NCBI GenBank assembly: GCA_020796225.1
Contig: CM036754.1
Span: 39,612,279-39,676,278, forward strand
DNA from: Arion vulgaris
Taxonomy: Eukaryota > Mollusca > Gastropoda > Stylommatophora > Arionidae
Direction of reading: 5' to 3'
DNA: 64,000 bases
Position 1 is the stretch's first letter, and each line of letters starts with the position of its first letter. The notes beneath the pieces were generated by a model. It saw nothing but the letters and a program-made list of their open reading frames with translations, was not told where the DNA came from and made no database searches. The translations under genes were made by a program, and so were the position numbers. Shown here piece after piece: positions 36,636 to 48,600 of the stretch.

Positions 36636-39600
36636 GTGAGTGAGTTAGGATTACCATTTATCGATAGATAATGCTTGAAAAAACCCATTGGAGATGCGGG
36701 TTATCGAGTTATAAAATACTACACTTAACTTGATGATGCATTAACACTTTCAATTTGGCATTGGCAGGAACTGCTAGCTAATTATTTTGGGGAAACTGCA
36801 ATTATAATTTGCATGGAATTGTTTGCTGTTCATGTATTTACTTAACAATTACAGCACACTGCGCTAGTGCACTGAGCAGTAATCTGTATTTCAAGTATTT
36901 GGTAATTTATTTCCGAACCTACTCAAGTCAATCGGTTCTACTCTGACCATGTTACACAGACCCGTACACTGAGTGTGTAACATCAGGACATCAATGAAGT
37001 CTTATGATAACCTAAAATGTTCTTTATTCATTATTATTTTATGATAATGTTTTACTCGAAGTGGAAGCGTAATGTAAAAGTTAAAGAACGTCAAGAGCTA
37101 GGGATTTAAAGGTACATCTAATGTTGTTTGATGATTTAATTGTTATTATTATTTTGTCAGTCAAAGCGGTATCCTTAGAGAAGAGCAATCTGGTTTTAGA
37201 CCAGGCTAAAACTGCTTAGACTAAACTACCGGTGTGATCCACTTATCTGCAGCACTGTCCAGTGTCCCTGAAATAATGAATGGCTGGAATATTGCGGTGC
37301 TACTGGCCAGGCTTCGAGGGACTACTCACAATTTTGATGGGCTTGTAGTAGTCACAACTCATGAGTACTAGCGTAGGGTTAGCGTAAGAACAAAGGACCA
37401 AGACTCCACTTTGCCTACATGTGGCAGCCTCGGGAAAAAGATGACTACTAAAAGTCTGAATAAGTTTGTGGAGTTCAAACAGGGGGAAGCTAACCTGATG
37501 TCGGACCGAAAGGCACAGATATTACAGCTCAGCGAAAACTACCACTAATGCATTCCATCCCCGGACTGCATCCTGCTATCACTAGCGGAAGTATAAAGCG
37601 GGGAAGTAGTAATTACATTAGACCTCATATGAATATGTATCTCGGAGAATTTTGTCTCATGTTATTAAACAAAGTTATAGAACACTGCTTACATTGTCTT
37701 GAATTTAATTGAGAAACAAGTATGAAGTGGGTTTTGCCACATTATAGGGAAAGCAACCAAACTCCACTGTATACAGAGTTTTCTACAACAGAACATTAGG
37801 AATAAGGTGAGGGGAAAACCACAAAAAGAGGGGTAGATGGCAAGTAGATCCCGTCAAAAAGCAAAAATAACTATCACCCAAGCCACTAGAGCAGCACAAG
37901 ACAAAAAAAGAAAACCCGACTGGGCACACCCATTAACAGTGTGCAGACAAAAGTAGAAGATAGAGACACTCCCTAATGTCATATAGTAGTGGAAGATCTC
38001 AACTTCCTCAGAATTTAGAACAAACAATTTCATACTCTTTTATTTCAGTTTTAAAACATGCCCGTTTTCTATTTTACTTTCAGCCAAAGAAGTCCAAGGT
38101 GTAACAATCCCAGTGGATACAAGCAAACCAAATCCAAATGATGTGGAGTTTGATAACCTTTATCTTGATATGAACGGTATCATCCATCCATGCTGTCATC
38201 CAGAGGACAAGTAAGACATGATTCTGTTTAGAATATTTAAGAAAACTAGCCAATATATGTAATTGGTCCAGATGTTTATCTTGTTTTCTTAAGTCTGTGG
38301 GTTTGAATCTAGACAGCATTGTTTAGCGCACATATGCTGAAAATTTTTTTTATTCTGGAGATTTGTAGCTTGTGCAAAACTCTTGGCAGGTGGTATGCCA
38401 TTTCTAATGCATGGGATCGAGCTATATGCAGGAAATACCCGGTGCAAGGATTTAAATCATTTACATTTAGACCTTTAAAAAAATGTAGCTAAAAACTCCT
38501 AGTGATAATCATTTTGTATGTCTTCTTCTTTCGATCAGTGTCAGTACACTCATCTAAACCATGAGATGGGTGGCATTTATGAGGCTACATGTCAGTTGGA
38601 GATCCCCATAGTTTGCTCTGTAAGCTTCATTCATGAGGTGATATTTCTTTTCCTTGGTGTATGTATGATGGACATTACTTCAGCATGCTCTCTGTAGACT
38701 GTTTCAGTCTGACATGAATACTGTGCAGTCTGAGCAGGCTTTATTCTATGTATGTGATGTTTTGTATATAAAAGATATTTCCTATTGTCATATATTTGTT
38801 TAATATTTACTCCATAGCTGGAGCTACAAAGTTTGTGCTTTGTACAGTTCTTCTCAGCAGATGGCATGCCATTTCTGCTTAGAGGGACCAAGCCATATGG
38901 GGTAAAACCCTGGTGCAGTGAAGTCAATCCTTGTCTTTAGACCTTTATATATTTGGTTGTTGTATCTCTGAAGTAGAAGACACACCTGTATAAAGGTAAC
39001 ACTGATAAAAAGGAAAGCATTTATCATGCAAAAATCAACCACAAGCGCAATGTCAGGTGCCCTGCCTACGCCTCAATTCAACACCTAAAGAAACATAATA
39101 ACAAAAAGTTAATAGCAAATTTACATGTGTTAAATAATAACTCAAATAGTAACAAGTAAAAACCCCAACTAAATATACACTTCTAGTGTTATTCATTTAC
39201 TGCAATGGGACATACTCATTAGTTGAGTAATAATAATAGCCGCCCATGTAGCGATGATAACAGCCTCAGAGCGTGTGCTGTTACATATCTCTGGTGGTGA
39301 AGTATTGAGTAGCTGATCGATGAGCATTTGCTTCATAGAGTTTTGGAACACATCTGCAAACTAGTTGAAATACTTTCAGAGTGTTTTTATGGATTGCACA
39401 TTACAATTCTTACATTTAAATATGCATTGAATTTGATCTGATACTGACATGATTCATCCAAATCATTGTTTTAGATACTGCCATTATCACCTTAGTCTGA
39501 CTGGAAGTGAAAATGCTGTTAATCATCTGTTGTTTATCTGCACGTTTAAAAATTACGTTATGAAAACAACAGTGAAGACCTATTCATGTACATGAAGGGC

Positions 39601-42600
39601 TACTAGAGTCATTGACTCACTTGATTGAAAGTGGTGAAAGCCGAAAGGAAGCTGCTTTAGAGTAGAAGTCCTAAATGTCAAAACCGGGTAAAGATAATTG
39701 CGTAAGACCCAAACCGACCAGGATGATAACAGTAGAACAAGAACTGAAAGAAATTCATCATAGTTGCAACAAAAATACTTAGAACGGACAAGAATAGAGC
39801 AGAATGGTGTGCATTTATAGCTGCCCTAAATGCCAGAGTGGTCACAGGCTAGAGAGAGAATAACATGTGATATAAAGACTTCTTACAATGCAGTTCAAGT
39901 GAACAGCACTGAATATTCTCTTACTTCTGTTGTAATCTTTAAGTCTAGACTTATTATTGTTTGTTTCTTTACAGACCAGCTCCCAAAAATGAGGATGAGA
40001 TGATGATTTTGATCTTTGAATTCATCGATCGTATTTTCTCCATCAGACCAAGGCGGTTCTGTACATGGCCATGATGGAGTGGTAAGATGATCTTTACATG
40101 TAAATTGCTGCTTGTGGTCAGATGATGTTTAATACATAAATCACTGTTCACCTTAAGTGAAACTTCAATAACAATTTATTTTATTCAACATGTTGCTTTT
40201 TTAAAAAACCAATATATTTCAGTTATCTTCCATCAATCAACCTATTTACATGTGCTTTAAATTCATCGTCATCATCACATAGCTTGTCCTGAGCAGAACT
40301 TTGTCACCATAATAGTCCTTCGTAATTTCTCTCTCTCATACCAGATGTCCTGCCTTTGCAGCCATTATGTTCAAATCATTAGTTACATACTGAATCCGTC
40401 TTCTCTATGCTGGGATGCCTCCTTCCATGATGGTCTTCTCCAGCCCTTTGTGTCTCTTTATATGTCCAAAATACTTCAAATTTTATTTGTAGCATCAGCC
40501 AGTTTTCTTTAATTTTGAGTTCTTTCTGGATAGATAAATTGGTTCTATACTCTGTCCACTATATACGGGGGACTCTTCCATAACACTTACATTCAAAAGT
40601 ATGCATATGTTTTTCCACTGCCTTGTTATTTTAAATAATTTCAAGAAATAATAATTAGTTCTCATTTGATAAGTGTTAAGACAGTTGTATTATGTAAAGA
40701 AATCTATTTTAGGAGAAATAATTGCTACAAGTTGAAATGTTCACAATAAAATATTGGTGACATCAGTCAAGTAGCTAAATCAGACAAGGATTGACAACAA
40801 TGAATGTGACAGTTATCTAACAATGGTGATAGTTCAGATTTGGGATACTCTAGCAATGGTGATAGTTCAGATTTGGGATACTCTAACAATGGTGATAGTT
40901 CAGATTTGGGATACTCTAACAATGGTGATAGTTCAGATTTGGGATACTCTAGCAATGGTGATAGTTTAGATTTGGGATACTCTAACAATGGTGATAGTTT
41001 AGATTTGAGATACTCTAACAATGGTGATAGTTCAGATTTGGGATACTCTAGCAATGGTGATAGTTTAGATTTGAGATACTCTAACAATGGTGATAGTTTA
41101 GATTTGGGATACTCTAACAATGGTGATAGTTTAGATTTGGGATACTCTAACAATGGTGATAGTTCAGATTTGAGATACTCTAACAATGGTGATAGTTCAG
41201 ATTTGGGATACTCTAGCAATGGTGATAGTTTAGATTTGGGATATTGTAACAATGGTGATAGTTTAGATTTGGGATACTCTAACAATGGTGATAGTTCAGA
41301 TTTGAGATATTGTAACAATGGTGATAGTTTAGATTTGAGATACTCTAACAATGGTGATAGTTCAGATTTGGGATATTGTAACAATGGTGATAGTTCAGAT
41401 TTGGGATATTGTAACAATGGTGATAGTTTAGATTTGGGATACTCTTAACATTGGTGATAATTTAGATTTGGGATACTTGTGTAGGAATGCTAGTGATTCT
41501 TATCATTTCCATTAGACTTCCAGCCCTCCATTTCCCATCCTCTGTTCATAGAGAGCTGTCTTAGGCAATGCCTGTACTGACATACAGCATACATGTCCAA
41601 TCCACCTCTATCTTTTAATGATGCATATTTTGTTCTTTTCAAAAGCTCTTTATTTGCTATCATATTTGACCAGAAAATTTGCATATTTCTTCTTAAAGTT
41701 ATGCATATGGATGGCATTCATTTCATGGTTATTGGTTGATAAACATGGTTATATGATGTGACGTCAAAGCACTTCGGGCAGACCCACATGTGCTCGGTCT
41801 CCCCCAACAGATGTAGAAGGGTATGCATGCTGGTGTCTCCTATATGCATATTTACTTGCTTGATCTGCTGAGGAACTAGGCAGCAGTACACAAATTCTGG
41901 AGCCGTTGGAAATATTACAACTTACATAAGAATATTTCATGATACAGTTTATCAGGGTTATTTCTTGCAGGCACCTGGCTAAGATGAACCAACAGAGGTC
42001 AGAGATTTAGAGCTTCTGGGGAAACCCCGGTAAGGGAATCAAATTGTGATAAATTTATGTTCATTACTGTCTTGTCTTATAAGTTGAAGACAGGTGACAT
42101 TGAAGAAGTAAAGGGAAGAATGGTAAAGGGGAAAAGTTAAAACTTCATGTAAAGAACTGATTGATTGATTTATAGAACATCATCATCGCATTTCGGCAAG
42201 TAACCATGTGTGCTCTGATCTCTTTCTTACACAGGAAGAGCTCAGCGGCAGTGAATGAACTCCGTAGCACCAGTGAAGGCCCCCATGAAATTTTTGAAGA
42301 TGGTGAAAATATTTTGCAGGAATTTTATTTTTAAAATTTTTCCCTAATGAATTTTGTCCGGCAGGGGCTTTCCAGCCTGCTCTTCTAGATTTTGAACTGC
42401 CAAGGGTTCTTTACGCGTCAGCTTGAACACAGGATCTACGTTTTATCAATCGCCCCCGATAGGACTGGGAACTCAATTTTACCTACACTGAGATCAGGAT
42501 CTCTGAAAAATCTCGATGTTTCCATGAGGAGCCGGCAGTACCTTTGGAATAAAAGTGAGCCCCTGGTCACTGTGCCACAGAGCCCCACACAAGCTAAAAG

Positions 42601-45600
42601 TAACAGGTAGAGGTATAGAGTTGAAATGGTTTGCCATCAAAATGATCACCAGAGTTCTAGTCAGGTCTGTGTTGTTGTCTCAACTATGTCATGTGACCAA
42701 ACCAGTTAGGTATTTATATCTTCCTTCTAATAAAATTTTTGTCAGTTTGGAATTAAAAATTCATTCTCCTCATAATTTGCTAAATGTTATATCTTTATGG
42801 ATGTGGTTGGGACATACATTAAGAATGCAGAAAACCATACACTCACATGTAACTCTGTGAGATTCAATCCAGGAGGCAAGAGGTAGGGGAAGACATAAAG
42901 AGACATGGAGACAAATGTATGCAGAAAGAGTAGAGGTGGGAAGAGCTGAAATCCTTGCTCTAGCCAGATCTAGTTTTTAGGAAATTCATTTAACACAATT
43001 GCTTTTCAAGTGGAGTTTATTGCTAACAAGCACACTGTAAACAACACCATCATCGGCAAGATCGCCGTGTGTTTCCGGGGCAAGAGAAGCAAAGAATAGT
43101 AACGCTGCGACCTACAAGGCAAAGTCGAGAGGCACTGAGGAGGGACCCGGAAGCTACCTAGTAAATAAAAGTGTAGCAGAAATTGGATGTGCTGGTCACT
43201 TGAGGTCATAACTGGCACAACATACATTTGTATTTGGCCCTGGATCACATAAAATCAGGAGTGGTTAACAACATGGAGCATTCGAAGAAGAAAAAGACTG
43301 CAAGATCTCTTGACATGTTTTGGTGCAGTTGTCCCATAAGGAATTTTTACAGAAACTGTGTGACCATCCCTCTTAGATGATAACAGAAGAGATCTTCATC
43401 TTCTTGCATTTGCCAGCTAAAATTCGCTGTAGTCATAATGCTGCTGGCTGATTTGTGCTTGAAGATCTGATTTCCTTTTATCAGTGTCCCCATACCAGCA
43501 CCCCTTCTCCAACTTCCAGAGTAAACAGAAGATATGAAATGTTTCAACATTTTATGTACAATATTTCAGGAGAAAATTGATGATCTGGCTAGGGTACAGA
43601 AGAGGTCTTGAGTAAAGGGATGTTTGCGGGTTTAAAGACAAAGGAGGAACCTTTGATAGCAATGCATCACACCGTAAGTGATTCTTCTAACTTCAAAATT
43701 GCTCTTGTCATTGTAGTTTGGTAGTGATTTCACATGGTTCTGCTTGTTTTGAAGATTTCAGATACCAGATTTTCTTCTTCAGCTCTTTTATATTTCTCTT
43801 CTAAACCCTGAGATGGTTTGTTTCTCTGAAGCTGCATGTCTAGTAGGAGTTCCTCGTGAGTTCCCCAGCTTGCCTCTGTGTTTCCCTTCAGGGGGCTATG
43901 TTACGTTTTGTTAGATACCAGTTCAGTGCTTCGACATTCTCACACATTGGGTAAACTCTACTTCATCCTCCAATGCATCGGTCATCTTGATGTTCCCGCA
44001 CTCACTACCTAAAAGATGTTGGTACATTTCACTTTCTGCTGTGCTTGTTCATGGACATTGTGATGTCTGCCCTATCTGTACATTTTCAATAGGATGAAAC
44101 AAGTTATCCGCATTTTTATTTTCCTTCACACCTGCATGTCTTGGAATGAACACAGAAGTAGAAGAGACAGTGTTAGGTCTGAATCTAGGAATATATGTAT
44201 TACCTGGATCACAGTTTCGTTGAATTATATTTCGCTAAAGACTGCCATTTGTGGGAGTCCACTTTTGCATTGCAGGCTTCAATGTTGATGTGGCCGGAAA
44301 AGAACAGCACATCAGGTCTATAAGTAGGCTCATTCAACATCAAACTGGTATGGTTAGTTGCTGGACACTGTTGATGATATTGCGAAGATCAAAGCTCCTA
44401 TGGACATGTGTGGAGTGCAATGAAGATATTCCTAATTGAAACTGAATTGGACTGAAGTGTAAGAAATCTAACATATCTGGATCATATAAGACAAAGAACA
44501 AGAAAAAAATCCAAAATGGAATTTTAATAATTATGTAGTCATTCCCTTCATTCGATTAAAATATTGTCTAGGTATTCAATGTTGTTTCTTGTATAAACTT
44601 GACTTGTTTGTAGCTTACATAGAGGTCAGTGTAGTTGTCTACAGTTATGAAGTAAACTATGTGGGGAATCTACAACCATAACCAAACTGCAAGAACACCA
44701 AGTCAAATGTGGTGTAGCTAGACAAGAGCACTATACTGTTAGTCAAAGATGAATAGTAAACCAACAATAACCTGTGTCGTTAATGGCCTGATGTTGCACT
44801 GTCATTATTCCACCGAGAAATGTCCATTTCAGACACATCAATGCTACTATGGGCTAGAATTGCTAGACCCATATGTCTTCTGTTGTAGAAACATGTGAAA
44901 CCAGTCATGCGTAGCTAACCATTGTCCAGTCACATTTGCTGAAGTGCCAAAGAAGAATCGTAAACCAACACAGAACCAATGTCGTTAGTTGCCACATGCT
45001 GAGAGACATACTGAAGAGGAGACTGGAGCACTTGTGGACTAAAATAGTTCAATGTGCAAATGATCCAGCATAAAATTAAACAAGGAACTGGTGTCGTTAG
45101 TTGCCACTTGCTGAGAGACATACTGAAGAGGAGATCGGAGCACTTGTGGACTAATTGGTTTGATATGCAGTGATGATGATTCAGTGACTAAACAAAATTA
45201 TGAAGTGAACTTATCCATGTAAGAAATGCATATCAGTACTAAGTTATAAATCTTTGATATTTGATATCTTTCTTGACCAGGGTACCCCATTCATGTTCAA
45301 GCTTGCAGAATGCTTACGGTACTATGTTCATGATCGTATCAACAGTGATCCTGGTTGGAGAAATATCAAGGTCATACTTTCAGATGCCAATGTTCCGGGA
45401 GAGGGTGAACATAAAATCATGGATTACATCCGTAGACAGCGAGGTATACATGATTGTTGCATTCTAGAACTTGATATTTTCTAGTCTGTGTTGTATGTAA
45501 CATGTATTCTTCCTTGTTATTACTCTACACGTACAGGGCAACTGATGGTAGTGTTTATAACACGCGCTAGCGACTCATATACCATGGAGATTCCCAGATT

Positions 45601-48600
45601 CAAGACCAGTATTGTGAATTTTGTAGGCACACAGTATCTGGTTGCATTACGAGACCATGATGCCTTACTTGGCAATCTAAATTACAAGTTTCTCTGAAGT
45701 TGGAGTAAGACTTGCCGGAATGGCAAGGGACACTGGTCAAAAGGCAAGCAAGCCTTCATGACTAAGCCTGAATTCATAACAGGAAAAAAAATTCCATTCG
45801 TGCTCTGTCCCGCCGCTGCAGCATCCATCCTAATGTCCATTTGCTCTAGTACCCATGAGAAGTTGATAGGTATGTAATGATCCCCCTCTCGGGGCAGCTC
45901 AGGAACGGACAGTTAGCCAGAAGCTAGTGTAGTTTAGTCATAGTTAGATATTTAATAGTTGAGACTATGTGTGCACTCTCTAAGAAGAATGCAACACATA
46001 ACTACGAGACATGACGTTTTGTGTATTCAAATAGTGACGATTTAGTAACTGTTGCTAGTTAGTAAACAAAAAAAGAGGACTTCGACAATGAACCTTCGAG
46101 ATGGGAGGACGTGTTTCGTCTGAATGTAGTAACCATCAATAAAGAAAGTATCAAACATATGAGAACGTCTCCTTATTTGTAGTGTGTGTGTGTGTGGCAA
46201 ACAACATCAGCCCTACACTCTACAACAATCACCATCACTATATTTGTATGTAGGAGGTAACAGCACCCCCCTCCTACAACAATGGTGTCAGGAGAAAATT
46301 TAGATCTGCCTAAGCACATTCGTGGACCAGAAGAAACGTGAGTTTTTGTATTTACAACAGTCAATTTTATATCTCCACGCTATGGACCCATCGCTCAATA
46401 CATTTTATTTCTTCATATTATATCAAAGGACCCAACGGTTGTCCTTGTTGTCCTTCATACTTTGAAGGCGACTGGTGTGATAACCCACCGGTCAGGATCA
46501 ATATTTTATTTAATCAATTTAAAGGACCCAACGGTTGTCCTTGTTGTCCTTCATACTTTGAAGGCGACTGGTGTGATAACCCACCGGTCAGGATCCATAT
46601 TTTATTTAATCAATTTAAAGGACCCAACGGTTGTCCTTGTTGTCCTTCATACTTCGAAGGCGACTGGTGTGATAACCCACCGGTCAGGATCCATATTTTA
46701 TTTAATCAATTTAAAGGACCCAACGGTTGTCCTTGTTGTCCTTCATACTCAAGGCGACTGGTGTGATAACCCACCGGTCAGGATCCATATTTTATTTAAT
46801 CAATTTAAAGGACCCAACGGTTGTCCTTGTTGTCCTTCATACTTTGAAGGCGACTGGTGTGATAACCCACCGGTCAGGATCCATATTTTATTTAATCAAT
46901 TTAAAGGACCCAACGGTTGTCCTTGTTGTCCTTCATACTTTGAAGGCGACTGGTGTGATAACCCACCGGTCAGGATACGTATTTTATTTATTCAAATCAA
47001 TTTCAAGGACTCAACAGTCGTCCTTGTTGTCCTTCATCAAAGGCGACCAGTGTGAATACCCACCGGTCAGACTACCAATCCCAATTATTCAAATCACAGG
47101 AAACATCACCTGTCCTTCATGCTCATCCTTTGATGTTGTTTAGTGCAGATCTCTAACTGGGAACAGTTTTATCATTGGTGTCTTATGTCAGTTGGACTAC
47201 TTTAAAACTGACAGTATTGTTGGTAAATGACTATTATTATAGTGTGTGGTGTACCGATGGAAGATTTTTTAGTGATACAGGGTGACATGACTGACAGGCG
47301 GAGAGTGACATAGTGATAGTGACGTACAGATGTGAGCTGCCATCAAACCCACCCTACATCATTTGAGGAGACAGATGTTTCCTTTGTCTGAGAATTAAGG
47401 AATGACGTGGGATTGCTGTCTGAGTTGCATGGCTGATGTTTCAATTTTGATTTGCAATAATGCTGATAATTTTCTAATAGTACTGTTTCAGCATAGAGCA
47501 CAGAGGGTTGACTGTTGATGTTAGCCATGGTCACTCATGGACCAGTTGATGAGTCACGTTCAACGACGTGTGGTGACTAGTTCCCATTTGCTCATTCAAC
47601 TTGGGTCCTCCTGAGATCCCGTCAGGATTTTCTTTTCTTTTTCGACCATGGTTGGCTGTTGTAGATTGCGTGCTGTAGAGCCACGCTTTACGACGGTGGG
47701 TACTTGTTTCCATTTAGCTCTCACACTCTCTGAACCCTGAAGGTCTCTACCTGTGTATTGATTTGGAATTTCTCCATCGTGGCGATGGCGAGGTCTCCAG
47801 GGGTGTGTAGTGGATTCCCCCCCGGGCGGCAGCTCAGGAACGGACAGTTAGCCAGATAGCTAGTGTAGTTTAGTATAGTTAGATATTTAATAGTTGAGAC
47901 TATGTGTTGCACTCTCTAAGAAGAATGCAACACATAACTACGAGACATGACGTTTTGTGTATTCAAATAGTGACGATTTAGTAACTGTTGCTAGTTAGTA
48001 AACAAAAAAGAGGACTTCGCAATGAACCTTCGAGATGGGAGGACGTGTTTCGTCTGAATGTAGTAACCATCAATAAAGAAAGTATCAAACATATGAGAAC
48101 GTCTCCTTATTTGTAGTGTGTGTGTGTGTGGCAAACAACATCAGCCCTACACTCTACAACAATCACCATCACTATATTTATATGTGGGAGGGTAACAGCC
48201 CCCCCCCTCCTACAACAGGTATATCTTCTCTCTCTCTCTCTACGAAGAGGAAACTGCCTTGCATTTCCAAACTTTACTCCTAATTATCGCACTCATTCCA
48301 TTTTCTGAGACTCGCTCATATCACATAAATGAGAGTGTGCCGATTTATGAATCGGCTCCGTCCATACTTCTGCCCACTTGAGTCGGGTCACTGTTTGCAA
48401 GAAGATAAGTATATAAGACTATAATGGCTTAATGCTTTGAATACATCCGGATCTGCCCATCTACCTTTAATTTTTGTACCGGGTTATGCAGATTTGCAAG
48501 ATAACGAGCGAGCCGATCACCTTGCTGATACAGTTGTAGTCCTGTTGCCCATGTGGTGCCGGGCCCACAGGGAAGCGAAGAATAGTGCCACTGCGGCCTA

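Larger units (their letters stand above)
45873..48217 (+). mobile_element. Non-autonomous LTR retrotransposon in XRN2 intron 6
   Basis: Two nearly identical 409/412-bp LTRs start TGTA and end ACAACA and are flanked by GGTA on both sides. Just inside the left LTR is TGGTGTCAGGAG. The 1.5-kb interior holds no gag, protease, RT or integrase frame. Its main content is a 96-bp tandem repeat. It was therefore probably moved by enzymes of another element. The + strand is assigned from the primer site. The pre-insertion site can be read from other copies of the host LINE. Confidence 0.9.
45800..48400 (-). pseudogene. I-type LINE fragment split by an LTR element
   Basis: 45800-45872 and 48222-48400 join to give the minus-strand C-terminal/RNase H region seen uninterrupted at 62520-62945 and on the + strand at 40-470. 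The words tacccatgagaagttgat and tcttctctctctctc sit either side of the break exactly as in those copies. Coding remnants include AEVWTEP-like and CDMSES-like words. Confidence 0.85.

Noticed and set aside
40767..41448. Repeat proteins [11 protein letters not shown] (+) and [11 protein letters not shown] (-)
   Set aside because: A 33-bp unit without stops opens both strands by arithmetic. The array is inside an XRN2 intron with no splice signals of its own.
46338..47143. Cysteine-rich repeat protein of 32-residue units
   Set aside because: Two frames are equally open, the fourth unit has a 2-bp deletion, and the array lies inside an LTR element.
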